This document shows positions 1 through 9,018 of a DNA stretch of 64,000 nt, one piece after another. Position 1 is the stretch's first letter. Every line of letters starts with the position of its first letter. Position numbers and translations under genes: made by a program. This DNA comes from Bradyrhizobium retamae (GTDB lineage: Bacteria > Pseudomonadota > Alphaproteobacteria > Rhizobiales > Xanthobacteraceae), in the NCBI RefSeq assembly GCF_001440415.1, contig NZ_LLYA01000113.1, positions 61,063 to 125,062 on the forward strand. Reading direction: 5' to 3'. The notes beneath the pieces are model-generated. The model searched no databases and had not been told where the DNA came from. It worked only from the letters and a program-made list of their open reading frames with translations.

Positions 1-62
1 GCCGGTTAAGGAGAGGTTTACGGCGCCGAGGTAGGCTTCGGGCTTGGCCGAGACCTCACACT

Positions 63-1652
63 ATGGCGAATTCCATTAATCCCGTTCTCCCGGTGCTATC
101 AGCCCAAGACGCTGGCAGCGTGGCGCCCGAACTGGTGCTGCAGCCGGGTAGCGTGGTCAACGCCCAGGTGCTGAAAGTGCTGTCCGCCGACCTCGTGCGG
201 ATTGCGATCGCCAGCCTCTCGATCGATGTGGCCTCGGAAATTCCGTTGCAGCAGGGCCAGAACCTGCAGCTTGCGGTATCGCAGACCAAGGACGGCATCC
301 GCCTGGCCGTGGTCGGGCAGGGCAGTGATGCCGCCGGGGCATCCGCCGACGCCGTCAATTTGTCGCCCGATGCGCTGGCCGATGCCGCCGTCAATCGACC
401 GGCCATCGTGTCGGCGAAGAACGTGCTGACGCCGCTGGAGCGGGCGGCCGTCTCCGTCGCCGCCCAAGCCGCGGCGACCGAACAGGACAGCCTGGCGCCG
501 CTGTTTGCCAATCTGGGCGCGGCGATTTCATCCAGCAATCTGCCGCCAAAATTGCAAGCGGCGATCGCACAGGTGCTGGCGCAACAGACCAGTCTCGATC
601 AGAATCTCGACGGCGCCGACATCAAGACGGCGTTCCAGAAGTCCGGAATATTCCTCGAAGCGTCACTGGCGTCGGGCTCAGTCCCACCAAGCGGTGTACC
701 CGATCTCAAGGCCGCGCTGATCGTGCTGCGTCAGACGTTGCAGTCGGCGCTCGGCGTCAATTCGACGACCGCACTACCGGCGACACCGGCCGGTGCACAA
801 CAAGCTGCGCCGTCACCGGCCGCTGCGAGCCTTGCGCCGTCCTTGTCGCCCAACGTCGATCTGCCGGAAATCCTGCTGCCGCAGGCGCGATTGCTTGCAG
901 CCGAAAATCTCGCGCTGCCGGTCCATGCCGCCCGAAGCCCGCTGGCCACCCCGCCTGATGCCGGCGCTACGCTGAAGCTGCTGCAGGAAGCGCTGCAGGA
1001 ACTCGGCGTTCCAATCAGGAGTGCCACAGCCACGCCGAAAGACGTTCGGAGCGGCGACGTCACCTTCCACACCAACACCCCGCCGCCGCCCATCCGCGGC
1101 GGACTGCCGGCCGCACAGCCGATTGCTTCGCCCACCATCGCGCCGCATGCGCCGCTCGAGGCGACCGCCCATCATCTGCTCGATGATACCGATGCCGCTA
1201 TCGCGCGGCAGACGCTGCTGCAGGTCGCCTCCTTGCCTGATCGCATCGATCATGCGGGGCCAAAAGCCGACGTCGCGGCGCCACGCTGGAACTTCGAAAT
1301 TCCCTTCGTAACGCCGCAGGGCACCGCGATGGCGCAGTTCGAGATTTCCCGCGATGGCGGCAGCGAGGCTGTCGAGGCGGTCAAGCGGGTGTGGCGCGCG
1401 CGATTTTCCCTCGACGTCGAGCCGGCCGGTCCGGTTCATGCACTGATATCGCTGACCGGCGACAAGACTTCAGTGCGGATCTGGGCGGAGCGGCCCGCGA
1501 CCGCAGAGCAACTGCGCGCCGGGACATCGCAATTGAGCGAGGCGCTCAGCCGGGCCGAATTGCAGCCCGCTGACATCGTGATCCGCGACGGCGCGCCGCC
1601 GCAGGCCGCGCCCGCCGCCCGTGCCGGTCATTTTCTGGACCGCGCGCTATGA
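63..1652 (+). CDS. fliK: Flagellar hook-length control protein FliK-like
   Basis: 529 aa. The C-terminal ~100 residues (about 410-510, from [12 protein letters not shown] through the ARFSLDVEP and VRIWAE segments) resemble the FliK/Flg_hook domain, which triggers the export switch from hook to filament subunits. The N-terminal ~400 residues are Ala/Pro-rich and low complexity, as expected for the ruler region of FliK. The ATG at 63 has only a weak upstream Shine-Dalgarno. The stop overlaps the next gene by 4 nt (ATGA), and that gene encodes an FlhB-tail homologue, the natural partner of FliK. Acts at the cytoplasmic face of the flagellar export gate. Assigned from the C-terminal domain and neighbour; the N-terminus is not diagnostic. 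Confidence 0.8.
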   Translation: MANSINPVLPVLSAQDAGSVAPELVLQPGSVVNAQVLKVLSADLVRIAIASLSIDVASEIPLQQGQNLQLAVSQTKDGIRLAVVGQGSDAAGASADAVNLSPDALADAAVNRPAIVSAKNVLTPLERAAVSVAAQAAATEQDSLAPLFANLGAAISSSNLPPKLQAAIAQVLAQQTSLDQNLDGADIKTAFQKSGIFLEASLASGSVPPSGVPDLKAALIVLRQTLQSALGVNSTTALPATPAGAQQAAPSPAAASLAPSLSPNVDLPEILLPQARLLAAENLALPVHAARSPLATPPDAGATLKLLQEALQELGVPIRSATATPKDVRSGDVTFHTNTPPPPIRGGLPAAQPIASPTIAPHAPLEATAHHLLDDTDAAIARQTLLQVASLPDRIDHAGPKADVAAPRWNFEIPFVTPQGTAMAQFEISRDGGSEAVEAVKRVWRARFSLDVEPAGPVHALISLTGDKTSVRIWAERPATAEQLRAGTSQLSEALSRAELQPADIVIRDGAPPQAAPAARAGHFLDRAL

Positions 1653-1915
1653 GCGTCGAAACCAGAAGCAAGTTTGCGGTCGCGCTGCATTACGACAAGG
1701 CCGGCGCGCCGCGGGTCGTGGCCAAGGGCAAGGGCGTCGTCGGCGCGAAGATCATCGAGCTTGCCCGGGAACACGACATCCCGATCGAGGAGAACGAGGT
1801 GCTGGCGGGCGCCTTGTCCCATGTCGAAATCGGCGACGAGATTCCGCCGGAGCTCTACAAGGCGGTCGCCGAAGTGCTGATCTTCGTGCTGCGGCTGTCG
1901 GGGCGAATACGGTGA
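1649..1915 (+). CDS. FlhB C-terminal-domain homologue (export switch tail)
   Basis: 88 aa, corresponding only to the cytoplasmic tail of FlhB/YscU-family export switch proteins. Visible family segments are [31 protein letters not shown] and the closing [11 protein letters not shown]. The canonical NPTH autocleavage motif and the four membrane helices are absent, so this is a free-standing tail of the FlhX/YlqH type. Start ATG overlaps the fliK stop by 4 nt, so translational coupling is likely. Probably cooperates with FliK in substrate-specificity switching (inference). Confidence 0.8.
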   Translation: MSVETRSKFAVALHYDKAGAPRVVAKGKGVVGAKIIELAREHDIPIEENEVLAGALSHVEIGDEIPPELYKAVAEVLIFVLRLSGRIR

Positions 1916-2047
1916 CTGCGGTGTTTTTTCGCGCGAGCGGATGTCGGCTTGCGCCGGGAACATAGGGCAACTAAAGGCCCGCTTGTCATAGTTTTTCCAC
2001 GATGCCATCCGCATCGTCGGCATTCCTCAACCAGCTCGGATATCCTC

Positions 2048-2866
2048 GTGATCAATCGTCGTCATGCGCTCGGCCTGCTTGCCGCCACGAGCCTCTTGCC
2101 CGCGCGCGGCCTTGCCAACGTCTCCTATCAGCGCAGCGAGTTTCGCGACGATCTGGCCAAGCGGTTTTTCGACCTCGGCACGACCGGCACCTTCGTTGGC
2201 TACAAGGTGGACGATTACCTGATCATCGCCAGCGACAAGGTGCGCTCGGGCGAGGGCAGGCTGCCGGCCTCGACCTTCAAGATTGCGAATTCGATCATCG
2301 CGCTGGAAACCGGCGTGGTCGAGGATCCCGACAAGGACGTCTTCAAGTGGGACGGCGTGACGCGCAGCATCGAGCCCTGGAACAAGGATCATACGCTGCG
2401 TTCGGCGATCGCGGCCTCCGTGGTGCCGGTGTATCAGGAGATCGCGCGGCGCATCGGGCAGGAGCGCATGCAGAAATATGTCGACCTGTTCGACTATGGC
2501 AACCGCGACATCGGCGGCGGCATCGACCAGTTCTGGCTGACCGGCAATCTGCGCATCGATCCGATCCAGCAGATCGATTTCATCGACCGGCTGCGGCGCG
2601 GCGTGCTGCCGGTCTCCAAGCGCAGCCAGGAATTGACCCGCGGCATCCTTCCCGTGACGAAGGTCGGCGACGCCACCATCCGCGCCAAGAGCGGCTTGCT
2701 GGGCGCGGAAGCGGGCAAGCCGTCCTTGGGCTGGATGGTCGGCTGGGCCGAGAAGGGCAGCCAGCAGACGGTGTTCGCCATGAACATGGACTGCAAGGAG
2801 CAAAGCCACATCGCCGCCCGCATGACGGTGGTGCAGCAATGCCTCGCCGATATCGTCGCGATGTAG
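2048..2866 (+). CDS. Class D (OXA-type) beta-lactamase
   Basis: 272 aa from a GTG start. I chose this start because it gives a compact signal peptide (INRRHALGLLAATSLLPARG) with a twin-arginine-like N-region; the frame stays open further upstream but that adds an implausible leader. Class D motifs are present in order: STFK at 75-78 (nucleophilic Ser and the Lys that is carbamylated in the family), S-V-V at 124-126, YGN at 150-152, and KSG at 214-216 in place of the commoner KTG, followed by the LGWMVGW segment. Periplasmic hydrolysis of penicillin-type beta-lactams is the family function; substrate range is not readable from sequence. Separate from the AmpC-like hydrolase 560 bp downstream. 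Confidence 0.88.
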   Translation: MINRRHALGLLAATSLLPARGLANVSYQRSEFRDDLAKRFFDLGTTGTFVGYKVDDYLIIASDKVRSGEGRLPASTFKIANSIIALETGVVEDPDKDVFKWDGVTRSIEPWNKDHTLRSAIAASVVPVYQEIARRIGQERMQKYVDLFDYGNRDIGGGIDQFWLTGNLRIDPIQQIDFIDRLRRGVLPVSKRSQELTRGILPVTKVGDATIRAKSGLLGAEAGKPSLGWMVGWAEKGSQQTVFAMNMDCKEQSHIAARMTVVQQCLADIVAM

Positions 2867-2875
2867 CCCCTCCGG

Positions 2876-3364
2876 TTAGCGCCGGCTGAGCGCCAGCGAG
2901 ACTGACGTGACGTTCGTGCCCTGGGGCTGGATCGATACCGTCTGCTTGCCGCCACGGGTCGTCAGCGACAGGTGAGCCGAAAAGTTGTCGCCTCGGGCGG
3001 CGGCATCGACATGATCGCCGGCGGCGCGCCCGGTAAGCGTTCCGGAAGCATTGCGGCTCGCTTCGCTCCATGAGCCTGAAATCGCGCCGCCACGGTATTC
3101 AACCTCGCTTGCGAGATCGAAATTGTAACTCTGGCTCGCGCACCTCAGGTTGAGTTGAAGCTGATCGCCCCTTCCGGCGACGTCGTAAGACGCGCGGCAG
3201 CGCAATTGCTCGCGTTGTCCGTCACTGGTGCTGAGCACGCCGCCGCCTGACCATGTACCCGCCATCGCAGTGAAGGGCGAGGCAGGTGCCGCCATCGCCG
3301 CGCTGGCGGTCAGGCTGAGTGATGCCAAAAGAAGCGCTGCTCTCGTGAGATTGGATCCGTACAT
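2876..3364 (-). CDS. Exported hypothetical protein
   Basis: 162 aa. The start at 3364 is fixed by a strong AAGGAGG Shine-Dalgarno just upstream and gives a clear Sec signal peptide (RAALLLASLSLTASAAMA, cleavage near AMA|AP). The mature part is rich in Gly, Ser and Thr, with repeated short beta-like segments (TWSGGG, ISGSWSE, SGTLTG) that suggest a small beta-barrel or lipocalin-like fold. Two cysteines (RCRASYD and LRCASQS) could form a disulfide. It is convergent with the class D beta-lactamase and divergent from the class C-like hydrolase. No function assigned. Confidence 0.7.
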   Translation of the reverse strand: MYGSNLTRAALLLASLSLTASAAMAAPASPFTAMAGTWSGGGVLSTSDGQREQLRCRASYDVAGRGDQLQLNLRCASQSYNFDLASEVEYRGGAISGSWSEASRNASGTLTGRAAGDHVDAAARGDNFSAHLSLTTRGGKQTVSIQPQGTNVTSVSLALSRR

Positions 3365-3429
3365 CTGATGGGCCTCCTTCGGTTTGGCAATCAACGTCAT
3401 CAAACGGCTCACGGTTCCTTCACCGGCAA

Positions 3430-4716
3430 GTGTGCTGCGAGGTTCCGTTGCCCGAGATGGATGTCGGCCGTGAAACGATGGGCCTCGTTGCCGCTTTCCT
3501 CGACAGGGAGCGGCACAGCATCACGGCGTATGGTCAATCCGGCTCCCCCGACAATCGGCCGCTCGATGGCGACACGATGTTCGAGATCGGCTCCATCACC
3601 AAGGTGTTCACCGCGCTGGTGTTTGCCGACATGGTGCTGCGCGGCGAACTCGCACCTGATGATCGTGCGGCGAAGTATCTGCCCGCCAGCGTCAGGATGC
3701 CCGATTTCGAGGGTGCGCCGATCACGCTGATGGACCTTGCGACGTATACGTCGGGCCTGCCGCGGATGCCGTCGAATTTCGCGCCGAAAGATTGGAGCAA
3801 TCCCTATATCGACTACACGACCGAGCGGCTCTACGACTTTCTCTCGAACCACAAGCTCGGCCACAAGCCGGGCAAGCACTACGAATACGCCAATCTCGGT
3901 TTCGGCCTGCTCGGCCACATCCTCGAACTGCGCGCCGGCAAGAGCTACGAGGAGTTGGTGATCTCGCGGATTTGCACGCCGCTCGGCATAGAGGATACGC
4001 GCATCACGCTTTCGAGCTCGATGCAGCAACGTCTGGCGCGTGGCCACAGCGCCGCGCTGACACCCGTCGCGAATTGGGATTTTTCAGTGCTCGCCGGCGC
4101 CGGCGCGTTCCGTTCGACGGCGAACGATCTGATGAAATTCTTGCGGATGTGCATGAATCCCGCTGACGGGCCGGTCGCCTCGGCGGTGAAGATGACGCTT
4201 TCCAAGCGCCGTCCAATGATGGAGGAGAGCGACGTGGCGCTGGGTTGGTTCATTTCGTCGCGGTTCGGCGATGAATTGATTTGGAAGAGTGGAGGCACCG
4301 GCGGCTATGCAAGCTTCATCGGCTCATCGATTAAAACCCGACGAAACTGTATCGTGCTCTCCAATGCGGCTGACTATAACCCAAATATCGCGCTTGGCAT
4401 GCATCTCATCAATGCGGCATACCCGCTCGCAAAAATTCGCCGCGAGGTGCCGGTCGACCCTGCCGTGCTTGCGGCCTATGCCGGACGTTACGAGCTGACT
4501 CCGATCTTCGCGCTGACGGTGCGCGCCGATGGCGCGCGGCTGTTCATCCAGGCGACGGCACAGCCCGAGGTCGAGGTTTACGCCGAGAGCGAGACGGAAT
4601 TTTTCGATCGCGTGGTCGATGCCCAGATCAGCTTCGCGCGGTCCGAAGGCGGCGTGGCGCCGTCGCTGACACTGCATCAGAACGGCAAGGACCTGCCGGG
4701 CAAGCGCCTGCCTTAG
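3430..4716 (+). CDS. Class C beta-lactamase-like serine hydrolase
   Basis: 428 aa. Penicillin-recognising fold with GSITK (nucleophile S55, K58), Y-A-N at 153-155 inside YEYANLGFG, and a KSG-type third motif in WKSGGTGGY. Such proteins may be beta-lactamases, D-aminopeptidases, esterases or PBP4*-like enzymes, so the substrate is open. A C-terminal extension of ~100 residues (after AAYAGRYELTP) matches the small beta-barrel found in many family members. Start is GTG at 3430; no signal peptide is visible, unusual for a periplasmic hydrolase. The N-terminus may be mis-set or the protein cytoplasmic. Confidence 0.8.
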   Translation: MCCEVPLPEMDVGRETMGLVAAFLDRERHSITAYGQSGSPDNRPLDGDTMFEIGSITKVFTALVFADMVLRGELAPDDRAAKYLPASVRMPDFEGAPITLMDLATYTSGLPRMPSNFAPKDWSNPYIDYTTERLYDFLSNHKLGHKPGKHYEYANLGFGLLGHILELRAGKSYEELVISRICTPLGIEDTRITLSSSMQQRLARGHSAALTPVANWDFSVLAGAGAFRSTANDLMKFLRMCMNPADGPVASAVKMTLSKRRPMMEESDVALGWFISSRFGDELIWKSGGTGGYASFIGSSIKTRRNCIVLSNAADYNPNIALGMHLINAAYPLAKIRREVPVDPAVLAAYAGRYELTPIFALTVRADGARLFIQATAQPEVEVYAESETEFFDRVVDAQISFARSEGGVAPSLTLHQNGKDLPGKRLP

Positions 4717-4738
4717 CGTGATCCAAATGCAGCCAAGG

Positions 4739-5146
4739 TCAATTCGAAGGCTTCCCGATCCGTCCCAGATGGGTGAAGCCAAAACCGGTGGCGTATTTCA
4801 GCCCGTAGCCGAGCGCGCGGTCGAGGCCGATATGGGCCAGCCAGATCATGGCAATCGAGAGCGTGAGCGGGGCGGCGGTGGCAAATCCGGTTGTCATGAT
4901 CGCCATCGGCGCGAGGTAGCTGTGCGCGGCGTTGTAGACGAAGGCCCCGGTTCGCGGTCCTCCCAGATAGGCGGCAAAGCTGAGGTCAGGCACGAAGAAC
5001 AGCAGGGCGTAGACCCACCACGATCCGTCCCAGATATAGTAAAGCAGCGTCATACCGATAAAGAGCGCTAATCCCTCCAGCCGCAGCACCGTTCGCACAC
5101 CCCCTGTAACGGCGCCCGAGGTGTCGGCGCTTGCGGTATCGGTCAT
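4739..5146 (-). CDS. DUF4260 family membrane protein
   Basis: About 135 aa with four hydrophobic segments ([57 protein letters not shown] and the [18 protein letters not shown] region). The conserved-looking C-terminus contains H-x-G-x-D-R-x-L-G-Y-G-L-K, which I recognise as the DUF4260 signature. Function unknown. Starts at 5173 and 5158 are also possible; 5146 is preferred for a GGGGA a few bases upstream. Encoded opposite to both neighbours, so probably a single-gene unit. Confidence 0.72.
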   Translation of the reverse strand: MTDTASADTSGAVTGGVRTVLRLEGLALFIGMTLLYYIWDGSWWVYALLFFVPDLSFAAYLGGPRTGAFVYNAAHSYLAPMAIMTTGFATAAPLTLSIAMIWLAHIGLDRALGYGLKYATGFGFTHLGRIGKPSN

Positions 5147-5284
5147 TCCGGTCCCCATAGTCAGGATGCCCATATAGGAGGCGCCGGGCCGCGGTACCAG
5201 AGGCGGGATGAGGGTGTTTCCGCTTCCGAAAAGGCCGTGTTAGAAGGCCTTCAAATCGTTACCCAAAAGGCGGGCGGAAGCAGC

Positions 5285-6817
5285 ATGAAGGATATCCTGG
5301 ACACCCTCGAAGAACGGCGCGCCGGCGCCAAGCTCGGCGGCGGCGAAAAGCGCATCGAGGCGCAGCACGCTCGCGGAAAATTGACCGCGCGGGAGCGCAT
5401 CGAGCTTTTGCTCGACAAGGGCTCGTTCGAGGAATTCGACATGTTCGTCGAGCACCGCTCGACCGAATTCGGCATGGAGAAGACGAAAGTGCCGGGTGAC
5501 GGCGTCGTCACCGGCTGGGGCACCGTCAACGGCCGCAAGACGTTTGTGTTCGCCAAGGATTTTACCGTGTTCGGCGGTTCGCTGTCCGAGACCCATGCGC
5601 TGAAGATCACCAAGCTCCAGGACATGGCGATGAAGGCGAGGGCGCCGATCATCGGCCTCTATGACGCCGGCGGCGCGCGCATCCAGGAGGGCGTGGCGGC
5701 GCTCGCGGGCTATTCCTACGTGTTCCGCCGCAACGTGATCGCATCGGGCGTGATCCCGCAGATCTCGGTCATCATGGGCCCGTGCGCAGGCGGCGACGTC
5801 TATTCGCCGGCGATGACCGACTTCATCTTCATGGTAAAGAACACCAGCTATATGTTCGTGACCGGCCCCGACGTGGTGAAGACCGTCACCAACGAAGTGG
5901 TGACCGCGGAAGAACTCGGCGGCGCCTCGGTGCACGCGACGCGCTCCTCGATCGCCGACGGCGCGTTCGAGAACGATGTCGAGACGCTGTTGCAGATGCG
6001 CCGGCTGATCGACTTCCTGCCGTCCAACAACACCGACGGCGTGCCGGAATGGCCGAGTTTTGACGACATCGGCCGCGTGGACATGTCGCTGGATACGCTG
6101 ATCCCCGACAATCCGAACAAGCCCTACGACATGAAGGAGTTGATCCTCAAGGTCGTGGACGAGGGCGACTTCTTCGAAATCTCCGAAGCGTTCGCCAAAA
6201 ACATCGTCACCGGCTTCGGCCGCATCGCCGGCCGTACGGTCGGCTTCGTCGCCAACCAGCCGATGGTGCTGGCGGGCGTGCTCGACTCTGACGCCTCGCG
6301 GAAAGCCGCGCGCTTCGTCCGTTTCTGCGACGCCTTCAACATCCCGATCGTGACGTTTGTCGACGTGCCGGGCTTCCTGCCGGGCACCGCTCAAGAGTAT
6401 GGCGGCCTGATCAAGCACGGCGCAAAACTGCTGTTTGCGTACTCGCAATGCACGGTGCCGCTCGTCACCGTCATCACCCGCAAAGCCTATGGCGGCGCCT
6501 TCGACGTGATGGCTTCGAAGGAAATCGGTGCCGACATGAACTACGCCTGGCCGACCGCGCAGATCGCCGTGATGGGCGCCAAGGGAGCCGTCGAAATCAT
6601 CTTCCGCGCCGACATGAATGATCCCGAGGCGATCGCCAAGCGCACCAAGGAGTACGAGGACCGCTTCCTGTCCCCCTTCATTGCCGCCGAACGCGGCTAC
6701 ATCGACGACGTCATCATGCCGCATTCAACGAGGAAGCGGATCGCAAGGGCGCTGGCGATGCTCAGGGATAAGAAGGTCGAGATGCCGGCGAAGAAGCACG
6801 ACAATTTGCCATTGTGA
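5285..6817 (+). CDS. pccB: Acyl-CoA (propionyl-CoA) carboxylase beta subunit
   Basis: 510 aa, full length for the carboxyltransferase subunit of biotin-dependent acyl-CoA carboxylases. The N-terminal half carries [19 protein letters not shown] and [17 protein letters not shown] (acyl-CoA site); the C-terminal half carries [15 protein letters not shown] and [13 protein letters not shown] (carboxybiotin site). The start at [12 protein letters not shown] matches the family and follows a GGCGGAAG Shine-Dalgarno; an in-frame start 48 nt upstream is less likely. Propionyl-CoA to methylmalonyl-CoA is the usual reaction. The biotin-carrying alpha subunit is not in the window. Confidence 0.92.
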   Translation: MKDILDTLEERRAGAKLGGGEKRIEAQHARGKLTARERIELLLDKGSFEEFDMFVEHRSTEFGMEKTKVPGDGVVTGWGTVNGRKTFVFAKDFTVFGGSLSETHALKITKLQDMAMKARAPIIGLYDAGGARIQEGVAALAGYSYVFRRNVIASGVIPQISVIMGPCAGGDVYSPAMTDFIFMVKNTSYMFVTGPDVVKTVTNEVVTAEELGGASVHATRSSIADGAFENDVETLLQMRRLIDFLPSNNTDGVPEWPSFDDIGRVDMSLDTLIPDNPNKPYDMKELILKVVDEGDFFEISEAFAKNIVTGFGRIAGRTVGFVANQPMVLAGVLDSDASRKAARFVRFCDAFNIPIVTFVDVPGFLPGTAQEYGGLIKHGAKLLFAYSQCTVPLVTVITRKAYGGAFDVMASKEIGADMNYAWPTAQIAVMGAKGAVEIIFRADMNDPEAIAKRTKEYEDRFLSPFIAAERGYIDDVIMPHSTRKRIARALAMLRDKKVEMPAKKHDNLPL

Positions 6818-6825
6818 CAGGTGCT

Positions 6826-6906
6826 GTAGGGTGGGCAAAGCGAAGCATGCTCACCATCCAGATATCCAGCGGCAATGGTGGGCACGCTTCGCTTTGCCCA
6901 CCCTAC
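6826..6906. repeat. Intergenic inverted repeat (GTAGGGTGGGCAAAG family), copy 1
   Basis: Long imperfect palindrome with arms beginning GTAGGGTGGGCAAAGCG and ending in its complement, between the carboxylase gene and the convergent VOC gene. Four further copies lie at 23831, 25301, 34951 and 61670. Position between convergent genes suggests it may also terminate transcription. Confidence 0.9.
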
Positions 6907-6925
6907 CAAGGCCTCACAAATTCGC

Positions 6926-7387
6926 CTACGCCGCCTTGTGCTGCTGCTTCATGAACTCCGTCGCGCGCTTCTTAAGTTCAGTCGGCGATACGTCCTCGAT
7001 ATGCGTGCCGATGTGCCAGCTATTGCCGGCCGCGTCCTTCACGCTGCCGCTGCGGTCGCCATAAAATTGATCCGCGGGCTCCATCAACGATGTCGCGCCG
7101 GCTTTGAGCGCCTTCTGATAAACCGCATCGACGTTGGGTACGTACAGATACAGCATGGTGGATGTTGGTTGTGCACGCTCCGAGGAGTCGGAAATCATCA
7201 CGATGGAATCTCCGATCTTGAACTCCGCATGCATGACCTTGCCGTCGGGCCCCATCATCGGCTCGAAGACCGGTTCGGCTCCGAAGGCCTCTTTCATGAA
7301 GCGAATGACCTTCTCCGCCCCGTCGACGACGAGATAAGGCGTGACGGTGTGAAATCCCTTGGGAACCGGTTTTACCTGTGTTGCCAT
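6926..7387 (-). CDS. VOC (glyoxalase/PhnB-like) family protein
   Basis: 153 aa, single vicinal-oxygen-chelate module. It opens with VTPYLVVDGAEKVIRFMKEAFGAEP, typical of the PhnB/YdcJ-like branch, and contains HAEFKIGDSIVMISD and the D-x-x-G-N-x-W-H segment (KDAAGNSWHIGTH). AGGAGA lies 5-10 nt upstream of the ATG. The family includes glyoxalases, antibiotic-binding proteins and methyltransferase-like proteins; the actual substrate is unknown. Convergent with the carboxylase gene across a palindromic repeat. Confidence 0.82.
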   Translation of the reverse strand: MATQVKPVPKGFHTVTPYLVVDGAEKVIRFMKEAFGAEPVFEPMMGPDGKVMHAEFKIGDSIVMISDSSERAQPTSTMLYLYVPNVDAVYQKALKAGATSLMEPADQFYGDRSGSVKDAAGNSWHIGTHIEDVSPTELKKRATEFMKQQHKAA

Positions 7388-7558
7388 GGCTGTCTCCTCT
7401 GGTTTGATGGACTTAAATCCATGCAGGACGGCCCAGCCCGCTTATTGTTTTGCTGGCGATTGTCGATCCGGTCTTTGAGCAAAGTGTGGCGACTGCGTTC
7501 CGCGCACTGGTGGTCGCGTCAACGTGTGTCCGCTGCCAAGTTCCCCTAGCCGGAGAAC

Positions 7559-7909
7559 CTAACCCGGCAAAAGAGGAACAAAATCGTATTCGCCGACCCC
7601 CTGCAGGACCAGGAAGGTGAGCGACTTCGTGCCAGCGTTGGTCACCAGATGCGGTCGCGTCGGCCTCACGACATAGACTTCGCCGGGCCTCAAATTCACT
7701 TCCTCTTTCGGATCCTGCAGGAACAGCCTCATCTGGCCTTCCAGAACGTAAAAAGTATCGGAGACCTTGGTGTGGGTGTGCCACGGCACCTTCTGGGTTG
7801 CGGAGAGCTGCAACTCCATGATGCGAAAGCCGGGACGCGCAGCGTGCTCCGCACGACGTTCGACGTCGTAAAGGTGACTGGCGTCCTTGATGGGCTGCGG
7901 CTGGTTCAT
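7559..7909 (-). CDS. Cupin domain protein
   Basis: 116 aa. Start at 7909 is set by a GAAGGAGG Shine-Dalgarno; a start at 7942 is unlikely. The two cupin motifs are visible: PWHTHTKVSDTFYVLEGQMRL (motif 1, H-x-H and E) and PGEVYVVRPTRPHLVTNAG (motif 2, H). The metal-binding set is close to complete. Small single-domain cupins of this type are sensors, isomerases or dioxygenases; no pathway is indicated by the neighbours. Confidence 0.8.
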   Translation of the reverse strand: MNQPQPIKDASHLYDVERRAEHAARPGFRIMELQLSATQKVPWHTHTKVSDTFYVLEGQMRLFLQDPKEEVNLRPGEVYVVRPTRPHLVTNAGTKSLTFLVLQGVGEYDFVPLLPG

Positions 7910-8011
7910 GACGGCCTCCTTCGGATCATCCGCCCCCATCAAGTGGTGATGCCGCGCAAATGATAGCCTTGCTCTGCCGTTCGCGAAACTGTCGGGGAGG
8001 TCCTACGTCGT

Positions 8012-8221
8012 TCACTCCTTGTCGTCCCTTATGCGCTGCTCCCCCTCGCGAAGCCGTTGCGCGATCGCCGTTCGTCTTGGGATCAGCGCGGCTTCGTCGG
8101 CGAGCCGTTGCGCAAGGTCGGAGTGATATTGCTGCACGACGTCGAGGACCGCTTCCTTGGCGAGTCTTCGGTGGTACTCCGCTAGGAATTTGTGCAAGTC
8201 AGCAAGCTGTTCGTCATCCAT
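8012..8221 (-). CDS. Small hypothetical helical protein
   Basis: 69 aa, highly charged and predicted almost entirely helical (LADLHKFLAEYHRRLAKEAV, RLADEAALIPRRTAIAQRL). A GAGG lies about 12 nt upstream of the ATG. No family recognised. Its codon use looks coding, but the short length keeps confidence modest. Confidence 0.45.
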   Translation of the reverse strand: MDDEQLADLHKFLAEYHRRLAKEAVLDVVQQYHSDLAQRLADEAALIPRRTAIAQRLREGEQRIRDDKE

Positions 8222-8369
8222 CGCTATCGCGCCTCAGCCGCGATCTCGGAATATACAGCAACCCGTTGATCCCGCACAGCTTGCACCATCCCAATCTCGG
8301 TGGGGTTTCACCACCCGGCCGAGTAAAGCGGCGACTGCGGCACGCTCAAGTCGGTATCTGGCCGTCCTT

Positions 8370-8385
8370 TTAACCGTTTGTTAAC
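8370..8385 (+). promoter_or_regulatory. CtrA-type binding site (TTAA-N7-TTAAC)
   Basis: Exact TTAA, seven bases, TTAA followed by C, the consensus of the alphaproteobacterial cell-cycle regulator CtrA. It is 79 bp upstream of the HTH/coiled-coil gene at 8464, which is followed by an ftsZ paralogue. The downstream bases GTTAACCATAAGGCCCC nearly repeat the context of a second CtrA site at 54184. Binding is inferred. Confidence 0.6.
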
Positions 8386-8463
8386 CATAAGGCCCCTAAC
8401 TTAAGGGGACTATCCGGTCATCATCAGACGATTCCAGTGCGGTTCGTTCGGGGAGAACAGCCG

Positions 8464-8970
8464 ATGTCCGTTGAGATTCTGACCTATGCAGCCCTGGGCG
8501 CCCGCCTGAACATCTCGGCAGCGGCCGCCCGTTCGCTTGCCAGGCGGCTCCGATTGCCGCGCTCGCTTTCCGATGACGGGAAGGCCCTGGTGAGCGTTGA
8601 TCTCGCTGAAATCAGGCATACGCCACACCCACCGGGCGGTCACCGGGCGGGCGAGGCCGCCCAGTTGAGGGCGCTCGTCGTAACGCTGCAGGCCGAGGTC
8701 GCGCAGTTGGAGGCCAGGGCAGCCGGTCATCGCGCAGATTTCGAGTACGAACGCCAGCGCGCTGATCACCTGATCGCCGAGCTGCTGCAGGCGTCTGCTG
8801 AGACCAAAGCCGCCAGGGAGGCGACGGCGCGGCTTGAGGGGGAGGTGGCAGCGCTTCGGACCACTCTCCGAACTAGCAGTCCGAGCGAGAATCACGGACA
8901 TTCTGCGCGCCGGCTGGGGCATCTGGCTGCGAGCTTGGTGGAAGCAGACCGCAAGGCTGGTCGTGGGTAA
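8464..8970 (+). CDS. HTH-like / coiled-coil hypothetical protein upstream of ftsZ paralogue
   Basis: 168 aa; GGGGAG precedes the ATG by about 10 nt. Residues 5-50 (LTYAALGARLNISAAAARSL, then RRLRLPRS) look like a helix-turn-helix that classifies short motifs. Residues ~65-145 form a long coiled coil with heptads of Leu/Ala, Glu and Arg. This domain arrangement recurs in hypothetical proteins of Bradyrhizobium (recollection, not searched). The gene sits 48 nt before the FtsZ paralogue on the same strand and just after a CtrA box, so co-expression is likely. Function unknown; could be a DNA-binding or division-associated scaffold. Confidence 0.7.
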   Translation: MSVEILTYAALGARLNISAAAARSLARRLRLPRSLSDDGKALVSVDLAEIRHTPHPPGGHRAGEAAQLRALVVTLQAEVAQLEARAAGHRADFEYERQRADHLIAELLQASAETKAAREATARLEGEVAALRTTLRTSSPSENHGHSARRLGHLAASLVEADRKAGRG

Positions 8971-9018
8971 CAAATCTCTTCCTATTCCGCGGTTTGGCGG
9001 AGCAACCGTGGGGCAAAA

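Noticed and set aside
5240..6724. 494-codon open frame on the minus strand opposite the carboxylase gene
   Set aside because: A His/Asp/Arg-rich shadow of a high-GC gene; no start signal and no domain, while the plus-strand product is a full PccB.
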